This document shows, in pieces, positions 35,190-47,486 of a DNA stretch of 64,000 nucleotides (positions are counted from its first letter, which is position 1; each line of letters begins with the position of its first letter). Made by a program: the position numbers and the translations under genes. The stretch lies in NCBI RefSeq assembly GCF_029852145.1, contig NC_079969.1, positions 13,490,965 to 13,554,964 of the forward strand, read 5' to 3'. This DNA is from Microplitis mediator (Eukaryota > Arthropoda > Insecta > Hymenoptera > Braconidae). Under the pieces are notes generated by a model that was given only the letters and a program-made list of their open reading frames with translations, was not told the DNA's origin and made no database searches.

Positions 35190-36790
35190 AAATATTTTTA
35201 ATCCTAACTCATCCTTTTTAATTCTAAAATAATATTGCAATTTCACGTTAAGAATTCAAGAAAATAAAAGAGGATTCGAAAAAGTTTAATTCTAACTAAT
35301 TCTTTTTAATTCTAAAATAACTTCGAATTTCTGTTCTCGCGGAAGTTTCAAGAGAATAAAAAAAAATTCGAAAAAGTTTGATTCTCACTAATTCTTTTTA
35401 ATTCGAAAATAATATTAAATTTCTGTTCTCACGGAGGATCCAAGAGAATAATAAAGGATTCGAAAAAGTTGAATCCTAACTTATCCTTTTTAATTCTAAA
35501 CTAACTTTGAATTTCTGTTCCCGCGGAAGTTTCAAGAGAATAAAAAAGAATTCGAAAAAGTTTGATTCTAACTAATTCGTTTCAATTCGAAAATAATATT
35601 AAATTTCTGTTCTCACGGAGGATCCAAGAGAATAATAGAGGATTCGAAAAAGTTGAATTCTAACTTATCCTTTTCAATTCTAAAATAATATTTAATTTCT
35701 GTTCTCGCGGAGGATTCAATAGAATGAAAGAGGATTCGAAAAAGTTTGATTCTAACTAATTCTTTTTAATTCTAAAATAACTTTGAATTTCTGTTCTCGA
35801 GGAGGATTCAAGAAAATAAAAAAGGATTCAAAAAGTTTATTTCTAACTAATTCTTTTTAATTCTAAAATAATATTAAATTTCTGTTCTTGCGGAGGATTC
35901 GAGAGAATTAAAGAGGATTCGAAAAAGTTTAATCCTAACTTATCCTTTTTAATTCTAAAATAATATTCAATTTCTGTTCTTGCGGAGGATTCGAGAAAAT
36001 AAAAGAGGATTCGAAAAATTTTAATTCTAACTAATTATTTTTAATTCTAAAATAGTATTGCAATTTTTGTTTTCACGGTGGATTCGGAAGAATAAAAACG
36101 GGTTCGAAAAGTTTAATTCTAACTAATTCTTTTTAATTCTAAAATAATATTAAATTCCAGTTCTCGCGGAGGATTCAATAGAATAAAAGAGGATTCGAAA
36201 AAGTTTGATTCTAACTAATTCTTTTTAATTCTAAAATAACTTTGAATTTCTGTTCTCGCGGAGGATTCAAGAAAATAAAAAAGGATTCAAAAAGTTTATT
36301 TCTAACTAATTCTTTTTAATTCTAAAATAATATTAAATTTCTGTTCTCGCGGAGGATTCGAGAGAATAAAAGAGGATTCGAAAAAGTTTAATCCTAACTT
36401 ATCCTTTTTAATTCTAAAATAATATTCAATTTCTGTTCTTGCGGAGGATTCGAGAGAATAAAAGAGGATTCGAAAAAGTTTAATTCTAACTAATTCTTTT
36501 TAATTCTAAAATAGTATTGCAATTTTTGTTTTCACGGTGGATTCAAAAGAATAAAAACGGGTTCAAAAAGTTTAATTCTAACTAATTCTTTTTAATTCTA
36601 AAATAATATTAAATTCCAGTTCTCGCAGAGGATTCAAGAGATTCAAAGAGGATTCGAGAAAGTTTAACTCTAACTAATTCTTTTTAATCCTAAAATAATA
36701 TTCAATCTCTGTTCTTGCGGAGGATTCATTAGGATAAAAGAGGATTGGAAAAAGTTTAATTCTAACTAATTCTTTTAAATCCCTAGCGAA
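35190..36790. repeat. 92-bp satellite array with 459-bp higher-order units
   Basis: About 17 monomers occur. Landmark CTGTTCTCG-type blocks fall at 35331, 35423, 35515, 35607, 35699, 35791, 35882, 35974 and onward. From about 35699 a five-monomer block repeats every 459 bp (35791/36250, 35882/36341, 35974/36433) with near identity. The monomer is AT-rich with TTTTTAATTCTAAAATAATA and GCGGAGGATTC. Confidence 0.92.
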
Positions 36791-37479
36791 TTCGGTTACA
36801 CCGAAAAAATATCTAAAACATACCTGGTATTTGAACAATTTAAACCAAAGTTTTACTGAGATAAAAAAATTAATTTCTTAGATATCGATATGTTTAATGT
36901 GTTTAAGTATATTAGTTGAATAATTTATTTATATGTTTTTTGAATAAATAATTCAAAAAAAAAGAAAAAAAAAGCGATAATTGACTGGGTTCCAAACTTG
37001 TGACTTCTCACTTGAGAGTCTCGTGAAGTCCTCCTAGCGCTGTCACAGGTCTTCATGAAACAAACAATTTAATTTTTATTTATGGTTTAATATTTTTATG
37101 CATTATATTTACGTTAACTATCTATACTATTATTGCAATAGAATCAAATAAACAAGAAATTGATGATGAATGTATGTCCATCAAACAGAAACAGAAACAT
37201 TTCCTATAACAGTGGAATTTTTTTTTATTTTAGTAAAATAAAAAAAAAGTAAATAAGTATTTACTACTAAAAAGCATTATAATACTAAACACTCAATTGA
37301 AATAGTATTTTTATAATTTTCTATGTATTCAATAAATTTATTTACTTCAAACTTCAAAGAAACATTTTTCTTTTTAACCAGGTAAAGACTTATATAGAAA
37401 GATATTGTCCTCAACCTCTCTGATCTCGGTATAATTTGAGTATAAATTGTGCTCGAAATAGATATTTTTTCAGTATCAT
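36791..37479. other. Intergenic DNA between satellite and E3
   Basis: AT-rich, with no gene seen. CACTTGAGAGTCTCGTG at about 37010 is only a short palindrome. Confidence 0.4.
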
Positions 37480-39996
37480 TGTTATGTCCGACTCCGGAAC
37501 CTTTTTCAAAATTCAAGTTGAACAATCCTGAGGAATAGCTATTCCATTTCTTACAAGAGAAACCAGGATAGATTCAATTAAGCGGTACGAAAAATCGTAC
37601 CAGTTTTCTTTTTCTCATGTCTCTCATTCCCTTATTCTTTCCGGCTCCCCACTTAATTTTTCAATGATCTTCCTATGCGTGGTGACACCCACAATTAACA
37701 TAGACTTAAATTAAGTTCCGTCAACGGGACATCTCATACTTTGTAAGACGCTGCAAATTCCCCCTCCCCAGACTCGGACCCCATGGCTGCATCTTAAAAT
37801 TTTTCAAGAACAAAATCACTCTACCGAGCACCGGCTTGCTTTTCGGTTTGTAGCTGTTACCCCTCAGCAAAGAGTCAGTAATTAGATACAGCAGTATCCT
37901 CAATCTCAAATATTTAAAATAAAAAAAAAATAAAACCGATCATCATCGCTTTTATATCACAGTCAAAGAATGAATATATATATACATCTATATATTTAAA
38001 AATCATATAAGGAAAAAAATAAAGAAATTGTCATTGCTAAAAAATTATAGCGTAAACGCAAATTAATACATCAGTAAAAGTGAATAAAAATTCGCATCGC
38101 GAAAGAAAATTAAAGTTGATAAAAGTCAACAGTGTTATTAGTAGTGAGTGAATAGCTCCGAGTTCAATTATAATTTTGAGTGTAATTATATCGAGTTTAC
38201 TACTATTATAAAAATAAATAATAAAGCAATACATGTGTGGAATAAAAAAAAAATATCATCCTTTAAAAGAGTATCAACTCTATTTTCTATAAGGAATATT
38301 AAAGGAGTATTATTCTAAAAAAACATAAAATTAAAACATAGAAAACCAAAAATCTCAGTGTAAATTAAAAGTGTAGTAAATGTTCAAAAATAAAGATACG
38401 ATCCTTTAAAGAGTATCATCTCTATTTTCTATCAAGAAACATAAAGGCATTTTATCTTTACTAAAGATTAAAATTTACAAGTAAAATAAAAAGAAAAACC
38501 AAAGTAAAAACAAATTCTTGTGTTTGATTAATTAAAATAAATTAGTTAGTATTAACATCCTACCCTCACACGAAGACCGGACTGTACGAGAGAGACAGCA
38601 GCCAATTCCAGGGTCAACAGCTGGAGATCACATTTAAGGGTCCAGAGATTTACCGCAAAGGAATATCCTAGTAAAAGTTATCAAAGAAGAAACTACGCAA
38701 AGGTAAGAAATTCATAAGTGGCTATTTTATCTTTCTCGTCTTAATAACCAAATTTCAATCAGCTTCAAAATTTGAGCTAAAAAGGAAGCTATAATTTTAC
38801 AATTGTATTTATCAATGAACAAACAGTATATTCATATTAGACTGGGCCAAAAAAATCGACTATTTTTTTTTTTTTTTACGATACTGTGTAAATATTATTT
38901 GGGATGACAAAAAAAAATTATTGTCAAAATTTGAGCCCTTAATTTTGATATTAAGAGGTGTATCATCGCAATTTTTTATTTTTTTTTAATGAGCGGGTTT
39001 TTGTCTCATAACTCTCAAACCATCGAGATAAACGAAATCGACTTAGGTATATTTTTTGAAGGAAATTTGATGCTCTACAAAAAAGATCTGATTGAAATTT
39101 TTCGTCAGATAAACCGTTTCCTTATAATCATGCTTTGAACATTGGTATGATTTTAAAATTTGATTGTTCAACTTTGGAATTTTGTAATTCATGTAAAAAT
39201 AAGTTTCCGGAAAAAGACAATGAATATTCTTGAAGGAAATTGAATGCTCTACAAAAAAATTCTCTTAACATTTTTCGCTCAATTCACTCCTTCAAAAGTT
39301 ATTCAAGATTATTGAAGTCGTTTTACATAACTTCAACCTTGAATAACTTATGAAGGAGTGAATTTAGCGAAAATTGTTAAGAGATTTTTTTTTGTAGAGC
39401 GTTTAAATTCCTTCAAGAATATTCATTGTCTTTTGCTGGAAACTTATTTTTACATGATATACAAAATTCCAAAGTTGAACAATCAAATTTAAAAATCATA
39501 CCAATGTTCAAAGCATGATTATAAGGAAACGGTTTATCTGACGAAAAATTTTAATCAGATCTTTTTTGTAGAGCGTCAAATTTCCTTTAAAAAACATACC
39601 GAAGTCGATTTCGTTCATCTCGATGGTTTGAGAGTTATTAGACAAAAACCAGCTCATTAAAAAAAAATCGAAAATTGCGATGATACACCTCTTAATATCA
39701 ATATTATGGGCTCAAATTTTCACAATAATTTTTTTTTGTCATACCAAATAATATTTCCAAAGTATCGTTAAAAAAAGAAAAATAGTCGATTTTTTTGGCC
39801 CAGTCTAATTCATATATTTAGGAAGATACCTCTGTTTAAATATAAACTAGAATCAAAAGAAAGTCCACATCGAAACGTATCCCTAAACAAATAATTACGG
39901 CTTAAACTAAACATTTGAGCCGAAAATTGCATTGGTTAGTCCAAACGCCTAATCCACGCAAACCAAATATTAAATAATTAATAGTCGGACATAACA
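37480..39996 (+). repeat. 5' LTR of E3 with nested palindrome
   Basis: It runs TGTTATGTCCGACTCC...GTCGGACATAACA, 2517 bp including the 972-bp insertion at 38837. Its first and last 10 bp are identical to those of the E2 LTR. Two twin-hairpin motifs lie at 38268 and 38410. Confidence 0.85.
38837..39808. mobile_element. 972-bp near-perfect fold-back element
   Basis: TTCATA target duplications lie at 38831-38836 and 39809-39814. The arms of about 480 bp begin TTAGACTGGGCCAAAAAAAT and run to the centre near 39320 with only scattered mismatches. There is no coding capacity. Confidence 0.92.
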
Positions 39997-40006
39997 ATGA
40001 ATTTTC

Positions 40007-40134
40007 TGGTGGCAGCGGTGGGATTCGGTCGTTAGAGTATTTTCTTTTATTTTAGAATCATTTAAACAATATAACATATAAAAAAAAAAAAAAAATTTAC
40101 AAAACTTATAAAAAAAAAAATTTTATTGAAAATG
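40007..40134 (+). other. E3 tRNA-Leu primer site and start of leader
   Basis: TGGTGGCAGCGGTGGGATTC (40007-40026) equals the complement of a tRNA-Leu 3' end. It lies 10 nt after the LTR end. Confidence 0.85.
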
Positions 40135-41734
40135 TTCAAGATGAAAAATCTAAGTAAGTAAGTAATTAAGTAAATTTTATTGCTCTTTAGGGAATGTACA
40201 AACCCAATAGCAAGGAGGCATGCGTGTTTTACAATGCGTTCATCTGATAATAATAATAACGATAACATTAATTGTCTGAAATCATATAGCATAACAATAA
40301 ATTAATCTGGTTTCATAAATAAATTATTCAAACAAGCAGAAGGCTCTTAAACGGCAATAATTTACAATAAAATAGAAAATTGTTTTGATTTGTTTAATAT
40401 TTTCACAGTTAAGTATTTCTTGCACTGATAGTGGTTGGCTGAAATGTGGTTCTAGATAATGTTTTCGCAGAGGTTTAAAGATTGGGCAGCTCGTCAGAAG
40501 ATGTTCGATAGAATCAGGTTCTTGTAATTCAAAATCGATGGAACATGATCCAAAATCTTTAACACCTCAGAAAGAGTCCTGCAAGGAGAACTACTCAGCC
40601 CTCTCCTATTTCTGATATTCCTAGCTGACTTAGAAGACTACCTTCGTGAGAACGGATGCACTGGTATAAATGTAGACGGCCTAACAGACGTACTCATCCT
40701 TTTATATGCAGATGATTTGGTAGTATGTGCTAACTCAGCCACATAACTGCAAAAAACCCTAGATATTCTCCATAAGTACTGCGTGCTGAACAAATTAACA
40801 GTTAACACTGACAAGACTAAAATTTTTATTTGCAGAAAAGCTGGAAAACCAAAACAGTACCAGTTCGGATACGGTCAGCAGAAGGTAGAAATCGTGAAGG
40901 AATATATTTATCTAGGCGTTACTTTTTCGAATCAAGGGGCTGGTCGTGCATCAGCAATCGCAGCTATGCAAAAAGCGCAAATTTCATCAGGCATTACACA
41001 TGCTATTTTGGCTAAATCTAAAACAGACTCCATGGAAACTGTATCAAAACTATTCAATGCCATGTCAGCAGCCACTCTGATGTACGCAGCGCCTATCTGG
41101 GCTATCCGCTATATTGATCTAATCGAAAAAATCCAGACCGACTTTTATAAAAGAATTTTTGGGCTCAGTCGCACAACAGCGGAAAGTCTAATCAGACTTG
41201 AGCTAGGAAAATCACCACTGGCCTTAGAAGTCATTAAAATTACTTGGCAATGGATAATCAATATTCTAACCATGGAAGACCAAAGACTACCTAAAATATG
41301 CTTAAAAAGACTACTAATTCTACATAGATCCCAACAACAAGAAGAAAAACCTGTAAAAGTTAACTGGTTTACCAGTTTTTTAGAAATAATTAAGCAAGTT
41401 GATCCAGGCATTGCTTCTAATCTTGAGCTTCTTGATATTGAATATTGGAAGGCAAAGCAACCAGACTTTTTAAACAAGTACAAACATTTTCTGCTACAGC
41501 AAGACTTAAATTTAACTCGTAATACACCATACCTCCAATCGACCTTATCCAGACCATCTAATGGGGAAATGTGTAGTTTCTCGAGGAAGAAACTAAAATT
41601 TACGATGATGAAAACCCTGCTCCAACTCAGATAAGAAAATAAATATTACTGTCATCTAATCATTGATGGGCTTCAACATCGATTCAATTTCGATGAGAGT
41701 TGTCCAATCTGCAATTTCAAGATGAAAAATCTAA
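40135..41734. mobile_element. LINE copy with twin-priming inversion
   Basis: A 19-bp duplication TTCAAGATGAAAAATCTAA lies at 40135-40153 and 41716-41734. From the left, 40154-40553 is the LINE 3' end on the minus strand, with a GTAAGTAAGTAATTAAGT tail (40154 on) and the C-terminal zinc knuckle end (HLLTSCP, stop at 40324). From about 40560 to 41715 the upstream part lies on the plus strand. It has LQGELLSPLLF, YADD (about 40704) and an ORF at 40783-41634, ending at CPIC, the first half of the same zinc knuckle. The two halves thus meet head to head at one protein position. An in-frame TAA at 40744 shows the RT is dead. The clade (Jockey/R1/I type) is uncertain. Confidence 0.9.
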
Positions 41735-42766
41735 TCCTTTAAAGAGTACTAACTCTATATCCTTTAAGGAACAAAAAGGAATTTGATTTTTAATTTCGAA
41801 ACATTTATTTTATATAAAATTATTAAAATAGAGTAACGTAGAAATTTTAGTTTATAGCATCCTTCTTTCCTCTTAAAAATGAATTCAAGTATAGTAATAA
41901 GGATACATATATTTATTTGAAACTTTGATATTTGCATTTTTACCGGAAATAATTTTTAGTTACTTGAGTAACAGTTCGATATATATATTTAAAGTAAAGT
42001 TAAGAAAAAATATTTTAAATTAAAAATTATCTTTTGTTTTTATAACCGTATAATCATAGGAAAAATATTGTTTTATGGAGTTCCTGTTTCGCTACAGATT
42101 ATCAAATCTATTTCCTGAAAAGTGAGAAATCAATTATATTTCATCATAGGAACATAGTGAGACAAAAATTTCCATAAAAGAAACATTATATAAAAAAAAA
42201 AATTTTTCAGAGTTTCAAGACAACTGTTATTTTTAAAATATCTATAAATTTTATTATTTTGTCATTCTGTGCATGTTATTGAGGCTGATCATAAAATTTA
42301 ATTTTACTAACATTATAGTTAATTATATATCGAGGTCCACATCTTCCCTCAAAACCCCATACGGCATCTTAACGGATAAAAAACCATAAAAACGGAATCT
42401 GATTTTGCAGCAAGATTGCTATCTAAAGTTGGGTAAACATCCAATATCGAAAAAAAAGAGAATGAAAATTTTTAGTTCTATTTCCCCAACGAACGAACAA
42501 AAAAAAACGGCATTACGTTTAAAATTTTGAAAAATTAGTTAATTCATAAATATTTTCAAGCTGAAATAAATAAAGATAAATGCAAATATATTCATTTAAG
42601 TAATCAGATCATTATTCGAGTTGCTACGGAAATCTTGTCGCAGGAAGTATCGGATTTCGCCGACTAAAATCTTTAATAAAATATTTATGAATCTTGAGGA
42701 GAAAATTTATCAAAACAAAACCAGCGATAAAAAAAAATAATAAAAAGAGTATTAAATAACTATAAA

Positions 42767-42820
<54 letters not shown>

Positions 42821-44282
42821 TCTTACTCGCGTCAGTTATTTAATAAATAAAATAATCTATCTCAGATTTATGACAACTCAACAGTTGGAATCGTGAGAAC
42901 ATTTTGGTTATTGTAGATAAGAATCGAAATCTGATATTGAAAATATAATCTAACTAATATCAAAGAACAAAAGAGTATATACAGAAATAATTATTTTTAT
43001 AATCAGATTAAGTTTTATTTTCGACAAACTCTCTGAGCAAAGCAAATTTGAGTTATAAAACTTTCACTTTTACTATTTATTTATTTTTGTTCTTAGAAAT
43101 ATTTATTTAAAATATAAAGAAAAAAAAATAAGATATTGTATTTTAAGTACTTCTGAAACGTGGGAAACACATTTAAAACACATTCGTTCATCTAGAATAT
43201 GAAAGTCATTAAAAGCTTAGTTTTATGACCTCGAGTACTTGAGCGGTACAAAGGATCCTTTTATATATATATATATATTATTTCCAAAATTTTATAACTT
43301 TCGTTCAAGAAAAAAAAACAACACGTGTCTTGCTGGAGACAATACCAAGTATTGGACCCCACAATAAACAGCTTAAACATACAGGAAAAATCTGTATTTG
43401 AACATTTTTTAAATTTTATTTTATTTTCTAATATTAAAAAAAAAAAAAAAAACACTTTAAAACTCTAAACCATAAAGGAATTAAAATAAATCCTAGTTGC
43501 AGATGTAAAGCCATATAAAAGGGAAAAAATTTTTTTTGTTTTAATTTCTATTAGAATTTCTACTTTTTAAAGATTAAAACTATAAAAATTTATTTAACAC
43601 AAAGTAGAATAAATATTGATCTGAAATTTGCTCTTCGAGAAATATTGTTATTTTTAAATAAATTACTTTTTAAATCTAAAAAGAAAAATATAAAATACAT
43701 ATACATATACTTTTATTTCGGGGATAGACCATAGTCTAGTTATCCAGTGTCTTGAGCCTCACGACTCCAAAGCTGTCTCTTGACCCATCTAAGTACCTAA
43801 GGTCATAAAACTCAGGTCAACCTAGTTTACCGTTCATTTGAGATAAAATACATATTCCAAGTTTACAATACATATTATTTTAAAAAAAAAGATAATAAAA
43901 TATATAATAAATTTAGAAGAATATACTGGTTTAATTTTTGTACTATAAATATATTTATCTGTTTTCGTTAAGATTCATAAACTTTTCGGTAAAAAATTTT
44001 ACTAGCATCTAATTAAGTATTTGCGGGAATTTTTCTAGTTCTAACATTTAAGTAACTAACGTATTTTATAAAATTAGTTTAGCTTAGGGAAATTTTCGCG
44101 TATGTACGATTACGTATATGTGTAATCATATCTATCTATTAGAATACTACTTGTGAGTTATTAACTCATTTTTCTTAAGTGAGAACAAACGTGGTCATTT
44201 TAGTCTTTTTATTATTATTATTCTAAAGTTAGGTAGCGATTAGAGATAAATAATTTAGGTATAAGTTTAAGCCGGAATAAAA
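41735..44282 (+). other. E3 5' leader, right part
   Basis: Long AT-rich non-coding leader. It has a twin-hairpin motif at 41743-41769, a (TA)n tract at 42771-42818 and a shorter one at 43264-43279. No ORF is supported. Confidence 0.6.
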
Positions 44283-45597
44283 ATGGCGGAACAAGAACTC
44301 GCTCGTCAAAGACAGGAATTAGAGCGCGATAGATTAGAATTGGAAAATCAGAGACAGGAGTTCGCTCGTCAAAAGCGTGCACTCGAACGTCAAAGACAAG
44401 AGGTCGAAGCCGCCGCGGCGAATAACACACTTAATGGAAATGTAACTGTTAATATAGACCCTATTGATTGATTTTACACTCCCGCGAGAGATTTTGCCGC
44501 TACGATCCCCATATTTTCGGGAGAGGGCGAAACAACATACGAACAATTCGACCGGATGATAGCACAACAACTCCATCTTTTACCCCAAAATAATCAGGAG
44601 CTATATGTAGCTCATCTCCTAAGTAGAATAAAAGGGCGTGCAAGACGATATGTGGAAGGGAAACAGTTAAATACCGTGAAGGGCGTTTTAGAAATTCTCC
44701 GAAAGGAGTTTAGGCCGTTAAACCCGATCCGCTACTTAAGTAGGAAGCTCGCTAGGTGCCAACGGGAACGCGATGAACCCGTGGAGGACTTTTATTATTG
44801 TTTAAACGATATCTTAAATAGTTTAGATGCGGTTAAAGATAAGGAAGCTAACGGGCGTGCAGCCTATGCCTCTGCTTGTGCAGATGCTTCCATAAATATT
44901 TTATGAAAACTTACCAACGCAATTTAAAATCGCGTTCGTTCGACAAATTAAAGACGGAAACACGACTTTAAATTTCTTATTTGAGGAGGTTAAAAAAATG
45001 ATCAAGCTTACGAGTGACTATACGAACAATGCAGCCCGAGGACGTAAATTCGACAACAAGTACGCCCGCGCGGACGCGTGGGAAAATTCAAAATGGTCCC
45101 GGGAATATGATGACCACAGATATCAATCAAAAACTCGCAGAGATTATAATCTCACTCCTACACCCAATTATGGGCCCAACCCTAATAAGGAAGCCGACTC
45201 TCTTGCTTACTCTCCCAAATTAAATCGAAAATTTACTCCGTTAGTAAATGAGCCAAGCGAACCGCTAAAAACAAACTTCGGTAATTTAGAAGAACCTACG
45301 GCAAAACCTGAGGGATATCGAATCGCAAGACGCGTTCAATTTTTAGAAAAAGCACCAGCTCAAACGCCAGATAACAAAAACCCTGAAATAGATTTTTATC
45401 GGAAACAATATGAAGAATTACTTCAACAAATTGAATTGTCAAAAGACCGTAATTTAAACTCCAACGGTGCTCGACGCATGGAGGGGATGTCGAGCAACCA
45501 AACTACCCCACCCCCTCAGAGACGCAACGTACAGAGCCCAACTAACGCCGGGGGCCTGCAAAAGAAATTCAATGCAAAACCCTTTCCAGAACAATAG
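44283..45597 (+). pseudogene. gag: E3 Gag, broken by one stop and one frameshift
   Basis: It starts MAEQELARQRQELERDR, a charged coiled coil of about 45 residues. TGA at 44469-44471 interrupts it. The same frame continues through a gag capsid region (IPIFSGEGETTYEQFDRMI, LLSRIKGRARRYVEGKQL). One extra T near 44900 then shifts the frame into the C-terminal part (44998-45597), which is basic and Pro-rich. The capsid blocks parallel E2 Gag (FNGEG..., RISGRAKSI). There is no zinc knuckle. Confidence 0.85.
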
Positions 45598-47486
45598 GAA
45601 ACGGCCCGGTAGTCATTTTAAATAACACAAATTATTGCAGTAAACCATTAGCAGTTTCGCTAGATACGGGATCTTCCCACAACTTCATCAATCTATTTAC
45701 GTTAAAAGAAGACGTTGAAGTCTACGAGATATCGAAAACGGTTAATGGAATTACTTCCGAGTCCGTCCCTATTATCAGTATAACAACGTTTAAACTCTGG
45801 GACCTTGACATTGACTTTTATGTAACAACAATACCTATTAATCAATATGATGCAGTTACCGGTAATGATTTCTTTGATAATAATAAGGCAATCATATCAT
45901 TTTTCAATAACACTATGGTTCTAGGAAATAGGCCTATACGTCCTATTCCTATTGTACACAGTACACAAAACCATAGGGTTATGTTGAACCTTGATTCTGG
46001 GCCTATCATCAAGACATCATGTAGCGATCTGCATGAAAACCATAAAAAATTTTTGATTGAGACAGGCGGAGACGTTAGCCTGATAAAACTAAAAGTTTTA
46101 AAGCCATATTTACCAGTAGATACTAGTAGAACATTAGAATTAAGCGGAATAGGTAATAAGATTATTAAAACTTTAGGAGTAGTCTGGTATAGAATTTTCG
46201 AGTCGGAAACTCTGTTTGAAGAATTTGAATTTCACATCGTGAGAGACGATTTTCCAATCGCTAGTATGGGTATAATCGGTAACGACATTTTACAATCCGA
46301 AAAAGCAGAATTATCATACAGTAAACACTCACTGACGCTAATAAATATACCTGCACGGACGATTCCTTTCGTAAACGGTGATAGGGATCAGTGGTTTTCG
46401 GTACCTAGAACTAGTATCTGTTATTCGATCGCTGCAGAAGCAAATTCCCTAGATGAGGGGTATCTACCCCAAGCCCAGCCTTTTCCTGGAATCATCTTAG
46501 AGGATACTGCGGTTAAAATAAAGAATGATAAAGTTATTGTAATGGTAACTAATTTTAATGAATGCAGGGCCGAATTCGAATTACAACTGGTCCCTGTCGA
46601 AGAATACGAGATGAACCCCCACTACATTCCGGGGAAAAGCGACAGCGAATCTCAGGACGAGTCATTTGAATCACATTTCGGCGCACAAGACCGCGTAAAC
46701 GAAATTTTAAAAAGAATTCCACTAAACGATTTATCACTAGAACAAAAACAACATATTTTCGGGCTAGTTCGGGAGTTTCACGATAGATTCTTTCTTCCGG
46801 GTGATGCGCTAGGCTTATCTAAAACAACATTTTGCCGTATCCCGTTAACTGACGACAAACCGGTAAAGATTAAACAATGCCGGTTACCCAAAGAACATCA
46901 AGACGAGGCTAAACGCCAAGTTAAAGAATTAATTGAAACTAACGTTATACAAAGATCCAGATCTTCATACAACGTACCGGTATGGATCGTTCCTAAGAAA
47001 GCGGACTCTCAAGGACGCAAACGGTGGCGAATGGTTATAGATTTTCGAGCTCTTAACAAAAAAACGGTAGGCGATTCATACCCCCTACCCAACATCAATG
47101 ACACGCCGCTCAGATTAAGCGGAGCAACAATGTTTAGTGTTATGGGTTTCGCTCGCGGTTTCCATCAAGTTCCCATGGCCCCAAAATGTCGCGAAAAAAC
47201 AGCTTTCTCTACCCCAGAGGGACATTATGAGTTGGTCAGAATGCCTTTCGGTCTTAGCGTAGCGCCTCCCACCTTTCAAAGAATGGTAGATGACGAAACG
47301 GAAGATATGAGAAACGCCGGGGAGCTGGAAAACCTAATGGACGACTTTTTATTCCCTGCTAAAAATCTCACTGAACACAACAAACGACTAAGAAAATTTT
47401 TGCAAAAGCTTCGAGAAGCAAATTTAACCCTACAACTTGAAAAATGCAAGTTTTTCTGTAAGAGGTTACATTTCTTGGGCACATAA
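45575..47486 (+). pseudogene. pol: E3 tandem proteases and reverse transcriptase, catalytic residues lost
   Basis: This frame is -1 relative to the gag end. The first protease has SLDTGSSHNFINL (about 45660). The second has FLIETGGDVSLI (about 46045) and GIIGNDIL. The RT fingers and palm follow (VIDFRALNKKT). Motif A reads SVMGFARGF, lacking the catalytic Asp. The YXDD box reads LMDD. The frame ends at TAA 47484-47486, where a one-base loss throws the HFLG...KPDP block out of frame. The pol frame is open upstream of 45915 although it lacks an ATG there. Confidence 0.88.

Noticed and set aside
44218..44576. Minus-strand frames over the E3 gag start
   Set aside because: Antisense shadows of the coiled-coil gag start.
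45560..45600. A canonical -1 slip heptamer at the E3 gag-pol overlap
   Set aside because: Pol is in the -1 frame, but no X XXY YYZ heptamer occurs in phase in the overlap. The mechanism there is left open.
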